From: Aestuariibacter sp. A3R04
Lineage (GTDB): Bacteria; Pseudomonadota; Gammaproteobacteria; Enterobacterales; Alteromonadaceae
Direction of reading: 5' to 3'
DNA length: 64,000 nucleotides
NCBI RefSeq assembly: GCF_018860805.1
Contig: NZ_JAHKQR010000011.1
Coordinates: forward strand, 1,234,366 to 1,298,365
The notes under the pieces were generated by a model. That model worked only from the letters and a program-made list of their open reading frames with translations. It did no database searches and was not told the DNA's origin. A program made the translations under genes and the position numbers. Positions 18,718 to 26,058 of this stretch are shown in pieces. Numbering within the stretch: the stretch's first letter is position 1; every line of letters begins with the position of its first letter.

Positions 18718-19317
18718 ATGCTAAAGGCAATCAGAGAGGCAGCACTTTACGACATTATTAAATACGGCGTGTTAGCGATCATTGGACTCATCAGTGCGTA
18801 CTTCGCTACTACTGGGCAGTTCTTTTCGTGGTATTTAGAAGTAGCAACTGTGCCGCGTTGGTTTCTCTTTTTGTTGGTTTTTTCACTCTTTGCGACTATT
18901 TCAGCGCTCGTTTTACTCATCTATAGATGGCGGAAACAGAATGAGAACTTCCAATGGTTCAGTTTTGAAAGTTACAACAAGGCGAAGTTTAATGGAATTG
19001 TTTGGGACTGGGCCTACGAACAGGACGGGAGTATTTACGATTTCGAGGCAACATGCCCAAAGTGCCATGGTGAAGTTACCGTAACTGCCATACCCAAAGG
19101 TGACGAGTGGCTACACGGCGTTGATTGTGAAACCGAAGGCTGTTCATACACTTATGAGCTCGATCAGGAAAAGTACCCAACTATTGGGTTCGTTGCGGTC
19201 CATCTTATAAAAGAGATTAAACGTGTATGCAGAAAAAAGTTTGGCGAGGCTCCTGTCGCTGGAAGCTACATCAATGTTAATTCGAAACATTTCAAAGCAG
19301 ACGGTAGGTTCAGGTAA
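18718..19317 (+). CDS. Two-helix membrane protein with zinc-ribbon-like domain
   Basis: I do not recognise the family. The 199-residue product has two hydrophobic helices (about residues 14-33 and 47-69), a basic stop (YRWRKQ), then a cytosolic domain with C113-P-K-C116 and C137...C142, spaced like a zinc ribbon (ATCPKCHGEV ... VDCETEGCSYTYEL). The start is the ATG at 18718, with AAAGGG seven bases upstream. It follows the integrase by 13 bases and is probably on the same transcript. Integrase-linked membrane proteins of this size are often immunity or exclusion cargo, but that is inference only. Confidence 0.6.
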   Translation: MLKAIREAALYDIIKYGVLAIIGLISAYFATTGQFFSWYLEVATVPRWFLFLLVFSLFATISALVLLIYRWRKQNENFQWFSFESYNKAKFNGIVWDWAYEQDGSIYDFEATCPKCHGEVTVTAIPKGDEWLHGVDCETEGCSYTYELDQEKYPTIGFVAVHLIKEIKRVCRKKFGEAPVAGSYINVNSKHFKADGRFR

Positions 19318-19465
19318 TGCAATGCGCTGCATTTCACTGGACACCAAGGTACACCTAAACGTCCAGTCAGAATGTCTACCTTTTTTGCGGACATTAACGT
19401 TGACGTTTGGGCGATTTTCGGAATAATCCGCAGACTCTAGATCTTAATGTCCACATGAGGAAAAT

Positions 19466-19504
19466 ATGACAGACATCGCGTACATCCGAGTGAGTACTAA
19501 GGAA
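19466..19504 (+). pseudogene. Serine-recombinase (resolvase) N-terminal fragment
   Basis: An ATG with GAGG upstream opens MTDIAYIRVSTKE, the exact start pattern of small serine recombinases, with the catalytic serine in RVS. Homology stops after the Lys-Glu codons and the frame ends a few codons later. Only 13 residues remain. Confidence 0.6.
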
Positions 19505-19660
19505 GTATTCATAAACTCGACCTACTAAGTCTTCCTCGCTCGGCTTTTTATCATGAACAGGGCATTCATTAGCCACGGTATTGATGTTATTAATGGTGTC
19601 GATGAGTGCGGCGAGCTTGCTTACGTCCAACGACAAGCGAGAAAAGTAATTATCCGGTAA
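19499..19660 (-). pseudogene. HsdM (type I restriction N6-adenine methyltransferase) fragment
   Basis: On the minus strand the frame reads LPDNYFSRLSLDVSKLAALIDTI, then a short linker and EEDLVGRVYEYFL. This matches the segment of HsdM just before its SAM-binding motif (LPxxYxRxxLDxxxLxxLIDxI ... DxLGRVYEYFL). The frame stays open back to about 19744 but that part is not recognisably HsdM. Homology ends within AAGGAA at 19499-19504, exactly where the resolvase fragment also ends. Confidence 0.5.
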
Positions 19661-19744
19661 TGTGAACAGCTGAGAAGAATTTAGCTCAAATCTAATCTGA
19701 CGCTGGCACCAGAAAAACTGGGTAACTGTCAGATCAGGTCTGAG

Positions 19745-19760
19745 CTAGTACACCTTAAGC
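19745..19760. repeat. Left copy of 16-bp target-site duplication
   Basis: CTAGTACACCTTAAGC lies directly before the insertion sequence and is repeated exactly at 21479-21494. Confidence 0.85.
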
Positions 19761-19767
19761 TGTTAAC

Positions 19768-19840
19768 ACCAAGCGACTTTGTCGTACTTTAATTACCACG
19801 CGATTCTGTCGTAGTCGCTAATTACCAAGGGAAATTGACG
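19768..19840 (+). repeat. Three subterminal transposase-binding-like repeats, left end
   Basis: ACCAAGCGACTTTGTCG (19768), ACCACGCGATTCTGTCG (19795) and ACCAAGGGAAATTGACG (19824) are copies of one 17-bp motif in the same orientation, spaced 27 and 29 bp apart. Confidence 0.75.
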
Positions 19841-19897
19841 GTTATCTTTAACCGTGTTCTTTAAATGCTTTGTTTGTGCATTTGAGGAACGCTAAGG

Positions 19898-21418
19898 ATG
19901 ATTGTGTTGAATTCCAAAGCTCAATTGACAGTTGATGTCATCGCGAAAGTGGCTGAGCGTAAAATTACGATAGCCAATGCCGCTAAGCTCCTCAATAAAT
20001 CCAGACGTACTGTTGAACGTTATTTACAGCGTTACCGAAGCCAAGGGTTACAGTTCGTTGTTCACGGAAATACAGGCAGCGAGCCAGTTAATAAAACGCC
20101 TGACCGGCTTAAGCAGCAAGTTCAGTTGCTAATCCGCGAGAAATACTATGATCTGAACCTGTTGCACCTCGCCGAGATGCTTGAGACTCATGAACACATT
20201 GTTGTTAAGCGCGAGACACTGCGTAAATGGGCACATGATATCCATCATGTAAAACGGGCGAAGCGTAGGCGCAGCCGTGTTCACAAACGCAGAGAGCGAA
20301 TGGAAGCGCCAGGGTTAATGCTGCAAATGGACGGCAGCACACATCGCTGGTTCGGCGATAGGAAGTCGTGTTTAATCGCGATGATTGATGATGCCAACAG
20401 CGATATTCATGCTGAGTTCTTTCCGTCAGAAACGACTGAAGGCTGTATGAAAGTAATGCGCTCAGTCGTTGAGAAATACGGTGTATTTAAAACCCTGTAT
20501 GTTGATCGTGCCGGAATATTCGGTGGCCCAAAACGCTGCAATTTCTCCCAGATGCAACGGGCCTGTGAGGAGTTGGGGATTGAAATCATCTTCGCCAGTT
20601 CTCCTCAGGGTAAAGGCAGGATTGAACGCGCCTTCGATACCTTGCAAGACAGGTTGATACCGGAGTTACGACTCAACAAGATTACTGACATGGCGGGCGC
20701 AAACAGCTACCTCCAACACGTCTTCATTCCCCAGTTCTGGCGTAAAAATCTGGTTGTAAAATCAAGAATATCAGACAACGAATATACGCCTGTACCACGC
20801 TACACCAACCTTGATGATATCTGTATCACTAAGGTTTACCGGAAGATCCGTAACGACCATACGTTTAGCTATAGGGGAAAACTCTACTTCATCGACTCAC
20901 CGCTTAAGCACTCAATCGCAAACCAGAAAATTGAAATTCGTACTGGTAAATATAAGCGGTTTGAAGCTTACTTCGCCGGACGAAAGCTACAGGTAACAGA
21001 AGTCTCTGAGCCTGAAAAATTGTCCTCGGAAGACAATGAGATCCAGAAGAAGTTAGAAGTATTAGCACTGGCTGACAGGCTTGGAAATGTGGCAGAAGCT
21101 TCCCGACTTAGTGGCGTTTCCCGAGACACGATTTACCGTCATCGTAAATTGATAAAACAAGGTGGAATCGAATCGTTAAAACGTCAGGAAACGCCGGATC
21201 TGCATCACAAAAACCGTACTGACAGAGCCATTGAAGAAGTCGTCATCGAATTCTCCCTGGCTAACCCACACCTGGGACAATCCAAGGTTTCGCGGCTTCT
21301 CAAATCTGAAAGAAACGTCGACATACACGCTAGCGGCGTTCGAAACATTTGGCTAAGGGAAAACATGAATACCACTGCGTTACGGCTGGCAAAGCTTGCC
21401 GAAGCGCGGCAACATTGA
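19898..21418 (+). CDS. DDE transposase of the IS1202-like element
   Basis: A 506-residue transposase. Residues about 10-50 form a helix-turn-helix (ITIANAAKLLNKSRRTVERYLQRY); the RNase H-like core carries D145 (LMLQMDGSTHRW), D203 (LYVDRAGIFGG) and E243 (QGKGRIERAFDTLQDRL). A second helix-turn-helix lies near residues 385-425 (NVAEASRLSGVSRDTIYRHRKLI). This two-HTH layout with D-G-S and G-R-I-E-R fits the IS1202 group within the older ISNCY assembly, with some likeness to IS481. No frameshift or stop is seen. The likely start is ATG 19898. Confidence 0.88.
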   Translation: MIVLNSKAQLTVDVIAKVAERKITIANAAKLLNKSRRTVERYLQRYRSQGLQFVVHGNTGSEPVNKTPDRLKQQVQLLIREKYYDLNLLHLAEMLETHEHIVVKRETLRKWAHDIHHVKRAKRRRSRVHKRRERMEAPGLMLQMDGSTHRWFGDRKSCLIAMIDDANSDIHAEFFPSETTEGCMKVMRSVVEKYGVFKTLYVDRAGIFGGPKRCNFSQMQRACEELGIEIIFASSPQGKGRIERAFDTLQDRLIPELRLNKITDMAGANSYLQHVFIPQFWRKNLVVKSRISDNEYTPVPRYTNLDDICITKVYRKIRNDHTFSYRGKLYFIDSPLKHSIANQKIEIRTGKYKRFEAYFAGRKLQVTEVSEPEKLSSEDNEIQKKLEVLALADRLGNVAEASRLSGVSRDTIYRHRKLIKQGGIESLKRQETPDLHHKNRTDRAIEEVVIEFSLANPHLGQSKVSRLLKSERNVDIHASGVRNIWLRENMNTTALRLAKLAEARQH

Positions 21419-21429
21419 TAGTGTGATTA

Positions 21430-21471
21430 CGTCAAAATCGCTTGGTACTTATACCGTCAGTATCCCTTGGT
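21430..21471 (-). repeat. Two subterminal transposase-binding-like repeats, right end
   Basis: Reading the minus strand, ACCAAGGGATACTGACG (21471-21455) and ACCAAGCGATTTTGACG (21446-21430) repeat the left-end motif in inverted orientation. Confidence 0.75.
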
Positions 21472-21478
21472 AATCACA

Positions 21479-21494
21479 CTAGTACACCTTAAGC
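21479..21494. repeat. Right copy of 16-bp target-site duplication
   Basis: CTAGTACACCTTAAGC immediately follows the last base of the insertion sequence, identical to 19745-19760. Confidence 0.85.
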
Positions 21495-21532
21495 TAGTTG
21501 AAAACTGTCGCTAGTTCTATTGGCGTATTCTC

Positions 21533-22654
21533 TTAATGTGCGTGTTTTTCACTCAAGTGCGCGAGCTTATAACGAGTGCTCCTGCCCCCGGCTTCACTTT
21601 TTACCAAGCAACCAATCTCGACCAAAGCCGCTAAATGACGAGATGCGGTTGGCTTACTCACTTTCGCCACTTTATGGTATTGCGACGTATTAATGCCTTG
21701 GTCAAAATCTCCATCAAGCATTCGATTGAGCACTTTTACTTGTTCCGAAGACAGTCGCGTTTGATCGACATTTCGCCAGAAGTTTGTTTTAAAAACCGTT
21801 TGGTCGATTTCTTCGAGCACATTAGTGAATGTTTCACCTAAGGTGTTTAAAAACCACATAAGCCAAGCGGTAATATCAAGTTCACCTTTCTGGGATTGCT
21901 CTAATATTTCGTAGTAGCTTTTACGGTTGGCTAAAATCGCCACTGACATTGCATAAAAACGGACAGATTGACGCTCAGCCTGGGCCAGCGCCAAATCAGT
22001 GAGTAAGCGGGTGATCCTGCCATTGCCGTCATCCACAGGATGGAGAGTCACAAACCATAGGTGTGTTATCGCAGCTCTAAGCAATGGATCTAAAGCTGGG
22101 TCCTCACGAGAATCATTAAACCAGCGGATAAACACGCCTAGTTCGTACTCAAGCACATTTCGGCCTGGCGCTTCAAAATGTACCATGGGTTTATCAATCC
22201 TACCCGACACAACCTGCATAGGCTCTTCGCCGCGCAATTGCCCCCCTATCACAGGATTAAACATGGTGTAACCTTCAGGAAACAGTCGTTTATGCCATTG
22301 TAATATTCTCTCAAGTGAGAGCGGCGAGTCTAAATTCTCCACCGCATCTAACATTATTTCTGCTAAGCCATCAGTGCGTTCAGTGGTTGGAAATGTTTTT
22401 TCTTCAGAAAGACCGAGCTTATTAGCCAAGGACGAGCGAACAGAAAAAGCATTGAGCTTCTCACCTTCAATGGCACTGGAATGAATAATGTTCGCCAATA
22501 GCGTATCTAACATACTTTGCTTTTGGTCTTTGGGTTGGCTCGACATCTTGCCCAACAACATTCCTTGGTGAAAGCGAATGTCTCGTAACTTGGGTTCAAT
22601 GACTTTTTCATCCCAGATAAAGTTCGGCCAGTCAGCTTGTTGCCAGATCCACAT
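21533..22654 (-). CDS. Fic-family AMP-transferase-like protein with C-terminal winged helix
   Basis: A 373-residue protein from the ATG at 22654 (MWIWQQADWPNFIW, the usual start of DUF4172-Fic proteins). The N-terminal inhibitory helix motif SSAIEGE lies near residue 60. The Fic loop is HPVDDGNGRITR near residue 205, keeping His, Gly-Asn-Gly-Arg and the last Arg, with Val where Phe is usual. Such enzymes transfer AMP or similar groups to protein hydroxyls. The last about 60 residues are a winged helix (YHKVAKVSKPTASRHLAALVEIGCLVKSEAGGRSTRYKL). The protein can probably bind DNA, and three palindromes lie directly upstream. A start at 22690 would overlap the first palindrome. Confidence 0.88.
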   Translation of the reverse strand: MWIWQQADWPNFIWDEKVIEPKLRDIRFHQGMLLGKMSSQPKDQKQSMLDTLLANIIHSSAIEGEKLNAFSVRSSLANKLGLSEEKTFPTTERTDGLAEIMLDAVENLDSPLSLERILQWHKRLFPEGYTMFNPVIGGQLRGEEPMQVVSGRIDKPMVHFEAPGRNVLEYELGVFIRWFNDSREDPALDPLLRAAITHLWFVTLHPVDDGNGRITRLLTDLALAQAERQSVRFYAMSVAILANRKSYYEILEQSQKGELDITAWLMWFLNTLGETFTNVLEEIDQTVFKTNFWRNVDQTRLSSEQVKVLNRMLDGDFDQGINTSQYHKVAKVSKPTASRHLAALVEIGCLVKSEAGGRSTRYKLAHLSEKHAH

Positions 22655-22684
22655 CTTGTCGCCTTTTGATTTAAATAACAGCCT

Positions 22685-22777
22685 ATTCAAATCATATCAT
22701 GATTCGAATGAAGTGCACATTCACATCTATTAATGATGTGAATAATACAGATATTCATATCATAATTAGATGTTATC
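22685..22777 (-). promoter_or_regulatory. Array of three 25-bp palindromic operators upstream of the fic gene
   Basis: Three copies of ATTCAxATC-N7-GATxTGAAT occur at 22685-22709, 22719-22743 and 22753-22777, each followed by a 9-base spacer, so the period is exactly 34 bp. The middle copy is perfect (9-bp arms), the first has one mismatch between arms, the third is degenerate in its right arm. The array ends 31 bases before the chosen fic start. The obvious candidate ligand is the winged helix of the Fic protein itself, which would make this an autorepression site. Confidence 0.65.
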
Positions 22778-22796
22778 ATCCTGTCTTAGTAGCCAT

Positions 22797-22937
22797 TACC
22801 TAGGCCTCATATCTTCTTCTGCAAGTGGCTTAACGCCAACCCCGCCATTAATACCAAGCCGATGATCAGCGATGGTAGCACCACCGGTGGAATAGCCAGC
22901 GAATGAAATAGCGTTCAATGCTGTTTTTAGTGGTCCA
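22797..22937 (-). other. Unassigned open stretch, possible gene remnant
   Basis: One minus-strand frame is open for about 50 codons and reads like protein (ALNAISFAGYSTGGATIADH, then GVGVKPLAEEDMRPR before a stop), but I cannot place it in a family. It has no start codon and adjoins the truncated relaxase. Otherwise this gap holds nothing recognisable. Confidence 0.2.
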
Positions 22938-23356
22938 CTAGGATAAGGTTTCTAAAAAAGGGGTCCTCTGATAGCGTCCATCTTCGTCTGTAATGGACAA
23001 GTCTGAAACGGGCTTACCAATATCATGGAACAAACCGCCAAGAGCGGCTGCAACACGCCACCTTGGCTCTAGCTCTTTTTTCTCAACCGGTGTGCCACTG
23101 GCAACAAAGATGATCCCTTCCGCTGCTTGTGCCGCCCAGAAAGCAACTTCCAAAGAATGACGTAATAAACCACCAGCACCACTGTGATGATGATGCTCAG
23201 AAACTGGCAACAAATGAACATAAGCAGCCAGATGATCAATGCGCTACCCGAACCAGTGGCACCACGATGTTACCGCGATGAAATCCCCCTTTGTCCGTCT
23301 CTATAGACATCAGGGCTCGTTGCTCACTCTCCCGAATACGCCTGGCAACTTCCGCC
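22938..23356 (-). pseudogene. MobH/TraI_2-type conjugative relaxase remnant
   Basis: Reading the minus strand, AEVARRIRESEQRALMSIE and GGFHRGNIVVPLVR are followed, after a frameshift near 23241-23250, by IDHLAAYVHLLPVSEHHHHSGAGGLLRHSLEVAFWAAQAAEG and WRVAAALGGLFHDIGKPVSDLSI. The HHHH...GGLLRHSLEVA and HDxGKP patterns are those of the TraI_2 (HD-like) relaxase domain of MobH elements such as SXT/R391-type ICEs. An in-frame TAG lies at 23357 and the frame ends at 22938 soon after the domain, so it is truncated on both sides. It shows that a conjugative element once stood here. Confidence 0.7.
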
Positions 23357-23368
23357 TATACTGGCAGC

Positions 23369-23590
23369 ATGCTTTCAACAATCGAGTTCGACAAACCCAT
23401 AGAGTTTATTGATAGTCCAAAACTATTGGCATTGGTAAATGATGTGCAGGTTTCACCTCAGGTAACTATTGAAAAAACCAAGGCATGCCCAAAATGTTCT
23501 GGTGAGTTAGTGGAAAGAACGGCCAAACGCGGCCCTAAAGCTGGTAATACGTTTTTGGGTTGTTTTCCGAAATGCCGTTATACCGAATAA
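23369..23590 (+). CDS. C4 zinc-ribbon (topoisomerase-type) protein fragment
   Basis: A 73-residue frame from ATG 23369 ends in CPKCSGELVERTAKRGPKAGNTFLGCFPKCRYTE, a four-cysteine zinc finger of the topoisomerase I C-terminal type with the usual FxGCxxxPxCxxT ending. In larger proteins this finger caps nuclease or restriction-type domains, so this is probably the C-terminal end of a longer gene whose body was lost when it was joined to the relaxase remnant. The reading frame also stays open upstream to about 23291 but through antisense relaxase sequence. Confidence 0.5.
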   Translation: MLSTIEFDKPIEFIDSPKLLALVNDVQVSPQVTIEKTKACPKCSGELVERTAKRGPKAGNTFLGCFPKCRYTE

Positions 23591-23601
23591 GTAGGATAGA
23601 A

Positions 23602-23694
23602 ATGAAAGACCTGGATGTTCATAAAAAGGTGGCCGTACTCGTACTCATTAATGCGGATAACGCTAATATGAATTCAATTGAACTCAACTTTTAA
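23602..23694 (+). pseudogene. NYN-domain (LabA/DUF88-like) N-terminal fragment
   Basis: With AGGA upstream, ATG 23602 opens MKDLDVHKKVAVLVLINADNAN, resembling the first strand of NYN nucleases (xVAVLIDADNAx, whose Asp is catalytic). A tandem GTACTC duplication inserts Val-Leu and the expected Asp before ADN is Asn. The frame stops after 30 codons inside the end of fliJ, marking the junction between the mobile debris and the flagellar block. Confidence 0.4.
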
Positions 23695-24112
23695 GCGCAC
23701 CTCTTCTCGCATAGAGCTGACTTACAAATTCATCCTGTTTTTTCTGTTCAATGCATTGTTGGCGATAATTTTCGCGGGCAACTTGCTTATCAAGCAGTGT
23801 TCTAATACCTATATTGTATCGTGCTTGGCTAAGGCATGCCTGCTGTTGCTGTTTCCTCTCCTGTTCTACCTGTGCAATTTTCTGGTTTTGCTCATAACAC
23901 AAATGACTTACTTGCTGACGTACAGCACTCAAATTTTGTAATGCCAACGTTGAGGTCATTTGTTTACTTGCAGGTAATGAATCGATGTGAGACAGCAGTT
24001 GATTAAAACGGTCTTTTTCTTTGTCTTGTCGCTTGAGCAGCTGCTCCTGACGTTTTTGCATACTATCGAGTTTATTTTTTTGAGTATCAAGATAACGACT
24101 AAGCATCTTCAT
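23684..24112 (-). CDS. fliJ: Lateral flagellar FliJ, export chaperone/stalk of the ATPase
   Basis: A 142-residue, almost wholly coiled-coil protein (MKMLSRYLDTQKNKLDSMQKRQEQLLKRQDKEKDRF...) rich in Gln, Lys and Glu. FliJ sits as the central stalk in the FliI hexamer of the flagellar export apparatus. Sequence alone is weakly diagnostic; the call rests on size, coiled-coil character and its place after fliI, which it overlaps by 14 bases. It is the last gene of the fliEFGHIJ run, and no terminator is seen after it: foreign gene fragments start at its stop codon. Confidence 0.8.
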   Translation of the reverse strand: MKMLSRYLDTQKNKLDSMQKRQEQLLKRQDKEKDRFNQLLSHIDSLPASKQMTSTLALQNLSAVRQQVSHLCYEQNQKIAQVEQERKQQQQACLSQARYNIGIRTLLDKQVARENYRQQCIEQKKQDEFVSQLYARRGALKS

Positions 24113-25433
24113 TTAATAACTCCAGTAACTGGTGTTGGCTTTGACTAAAATCTGCTTGTTCATTCAAGCTCTGACATAAAAACGCTTCTATGGCCGGATA
24201 TAACTTAACAGCTCTATCAAGCTCAGGATCCTGACCCGACTGATATGCACCTAAAGGGATCAGTTCCTGCACTTGGCAGTAGCGACTGTACAAACGCTTT
24301 AACTGATAACAGGCCTTAATGTGCTCTTCATCAACAATGTTGGGCATTACCCGGCTGATTGATGCACCAATATCTATCGCTGGGTAATGTCCTCGCTCTG
24401 CCAGCTCACGGCTTAGTACAATATGCCCATCGAGAATCGCACGGGTACTGTCAACTATTGGATCCTGCTGGTCATCACCTTCCGCGAGAACGGTATAGAT
24501 TGCAGTCATGGTGCCACTGCTAGCCGCGCTGTTACCGGAACCTTCGACCAATTGAGTCAACTTGCTGAAAACCGACGGAGGATACCCTTTAGTTGCCGGT
24601 GGCTCTCCTACTGACAATGCAATTTCACGTTGAGCCTGCGCATAACGAGTCAGTGAATCCATTAACAACAAGACATTTTTGCCATTATCTCTAAAGTGCG
24701 CCGCTAACTGATGGCAAAGCTCAGCTGCTCTCAGGCGCAGTAAAGGCGATTGATCTGCTGGTGCGGCTACGACTACCGCTTTTTTAAGCCCTTCCTCTCC
24801 AAGGCTGTGCTCAATAAAATCTCGCACTTCCCAGCCACGCTCACCAATTAAACCAACGATAACAACATCGGCCGAGGTAAACCGCGTCATCATGCCCAGC
24901 AATTTACTTTTACCTACCCCGGAACCGGCAAACAATCCCATTCGCTGTCCTTTCCCAACAGTGAATAAACTGTTCAGCGTTCGTATTCCTACATCAAGAG
25001 GCTCTTCTACGCCTTTGCGTTGCATGGGGCTGAGAATATTTTGAGCAACCAAGTTAGACTGCTTGTCTCTACTCATTGGCAAACCGTCAATTGGCCGTAA
25101 TAAACCATCGACAACTCTGCCTAATAAACCATTACCTATGATCAACTGATCGGGTTGCGAACAACTTCTCACTCGACCACCAGCATACAATTCGGTCGCC
25201 GGCATCAAAGGCATTAAATAAGCCTGTTGGTTATCGAAGCCCACCACTTCTGCATCTATCCATCGACCATTTCTGGCTTCTACCTGGCAACGCTGACCAA
25301 TGTGATAACGCCCACCCGTAACGGTCAGTGTCATGCCACTGACTCGGGATAAACGCCCGTAACTTTTAAAATACGCGGGCGGATGAATGGCTTTGGCGGC
25401 CGCCTTTAGACGCTGGCTAATTTCAGTCTGCAT
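24099..25433 (-). CDS. fliI: Lateral flagellum-specific ATPase FliI
   Basis: FliI is the F1-beta-like ATPase of the flagellar type III exporter. The 444 residues include the P-loop GSGVGKS (about 170-176), Walker B LLLMDS (about 255-260), and the F1/export ATPase signature PPSVFSKLTQLVEGSG with downstream SRAILDGHIVLSRELAERGHYPAIDIGASISRVM. Length is standard. The start overlaps the fliH stop by 11 bases, so the genes are translationally coupled in the fliEFGHIJ operon headed by lafK. Confidence 0.93.
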   Translation of the reverse strand: MQTEISQRLKAAAKAIHPPAYFKSYGRLSRVSGMTLTVTGGRYHIGQRCQVEARNGRWIDAEVVGFDNQQAYLMPLMPATELYAGGRVRSCSQPDQLIIGNGLLGRVVDGLLRPIDGLPMSRDKQSNLVAQNILSPMQRKGVEEPLDVGIRTLNSLFTVGKGQRMGLFAGSGVGKSKLLGMMTRFTSADVVIVGLIGERGWEVRDFIEHSLGEEGLKKAVVVAAPADQSPLLRLRAAELCHQLAAHFRDNGKNVLLLMDSLTRYAQAQREIALSVGEPPATKGYPPSVFSKLTQLVEGSGNSAASSGTMTAIYTVLAEGDDQQDPIVDSTRAILDGHIVLSRELAERGHYPAIDIGASISRVMPNIVDEEHIKACYQLKRLYSRYCQVQELIPLGAYQSGQDPELDRAVKLYPAIEAFLCQSLNEQADFSQSQHQLLELLNEDA

Positions 25434-26055
25434 GTTCGCCTGTCAAAATAGGTTTTATTTGAGTCAACACATCTTCTAGTCGCTGACTAAAAGACCATAA
25501 GTGCAGCTTCGATTGACCTGAAAACTGCACCTGACCGGCAGGTAAAGATTCATCAATAGAAATTTCCACCCCACCTATCTGACTGATATTTTGAGTCTGC
25601 AACCATTGACCATCGGCCTCTGATACCTGAATACACTCAATTTGGTCTCGGCCATGCAAATTTTCCAATACCTGTTCAACCGCACGCAGATAATGTTGTG
25701 GATTTAAGCTTAATTCCGCATCTAATACCGCTTTACTGATCGCGTTAACTAACTCAGCAATTTCGCTACTCAGACGTTTTTCTTCCAACTGTAAACGTTG
25801 TTGAAATCTGATTATTAACGCATCTAAATGCTGCTGAGTTTGTTGCTGAACTTGTTGTGAGTGCTGCTGGGCGCGTCCTTCAAACTCTTCGCGCAGCTGC
25901 TTTTCTACTTCTTCTTTAGCGTGCTGTTTCCCCTCTGCCAATCCCTGCTCATACCCTTGCGCAACCCCTTTTTCATAGCTATTACTCAAACGCTGTGCCA
26001 GCGTGCTGTGGGGATCATCACGGCTTAATTCGGGGAAGCGAAAAAGTTCAGACAT
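25423..26055 (-). CDS. fliH: Lateral flagellar assembly protein FliH
   Basis: A 210-residue FliH/YscL-type stator subunit that dimerises, binds FliI and tethers it to the C-ring. The N-terminal half has glycine-spaced helix repeats (YEKGVAQGYEQGLAEGKQHAKEE, the GxxxG-type pattern of FliH) followed by a Gln-rich coiled coil. The C-terminal half (LVNAISKAVLDAELSLNPQHYLRAVEQVLENL...) resembles the V-ATPase E-subunit fold. It lies 3 bases after fliG and overlaps fliI. Confidence 0.88.
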   Translation of the reverse strand: MSELFRFPELSRDDPHSTLAQRLSNSYEKGVAQGYEQGLAEGKQHAKEEVEKQLREEFEGRAQQHSQQVQQQTQQHLDALIIRFQQRLQLEEKRLSSEIAELVNAISKAVLDAELSLNPQHYLRAVEQVLENLHGRDQIECIQVSEADGQWLQTQNISQIGGVEISIDESLPAGQVQFSGQSKLHLWSFSQRLEDVLTQIKPILTGEHAD

Positions 26056-26058
26056 ACA

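Larger units (their letters stand above)
19761..21478 (+). mobile_element. IS1202-like (former ISNCY) insertion sequence, 1718 bp
   Basis: The element starts TGTTAACACCAAG and ends in the complement of TGTGATTACCAAG, giving imperfect terminal inverted repeats beginning TGT. It carries one transposase gene and is bracketed by a perfect 16-bp direct repeat. Long and variable target duplications and subterminal repeats are known for the IS1202 group. The reading frame is uninterrupted and the duplication is exact, so the insertion looks recent and possibly active. Confidence 0.85.

Noticed and set aside
19768..19840. CRISPR-like short repeats
   Set aside because: Only three degenerate copies, mirrored at the other end of the insertion sequence; they are transposase-type subterminal repeats.
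22685..22777. CRISPR or iteron array
   Set aside because: The 34-bp period is regular, but the units are palindromes with fixed short spacers and no rep or cas gene is nearby; an operator array fits better.
23678..23941. Hydrophobic plus-strand frame opposite fliJ
   Set aside because: It is the complement of a Gln/Lys-rich coiled coil, which commonly looks Leu/Phe-rich in antisense; fliJ explains the sequence.
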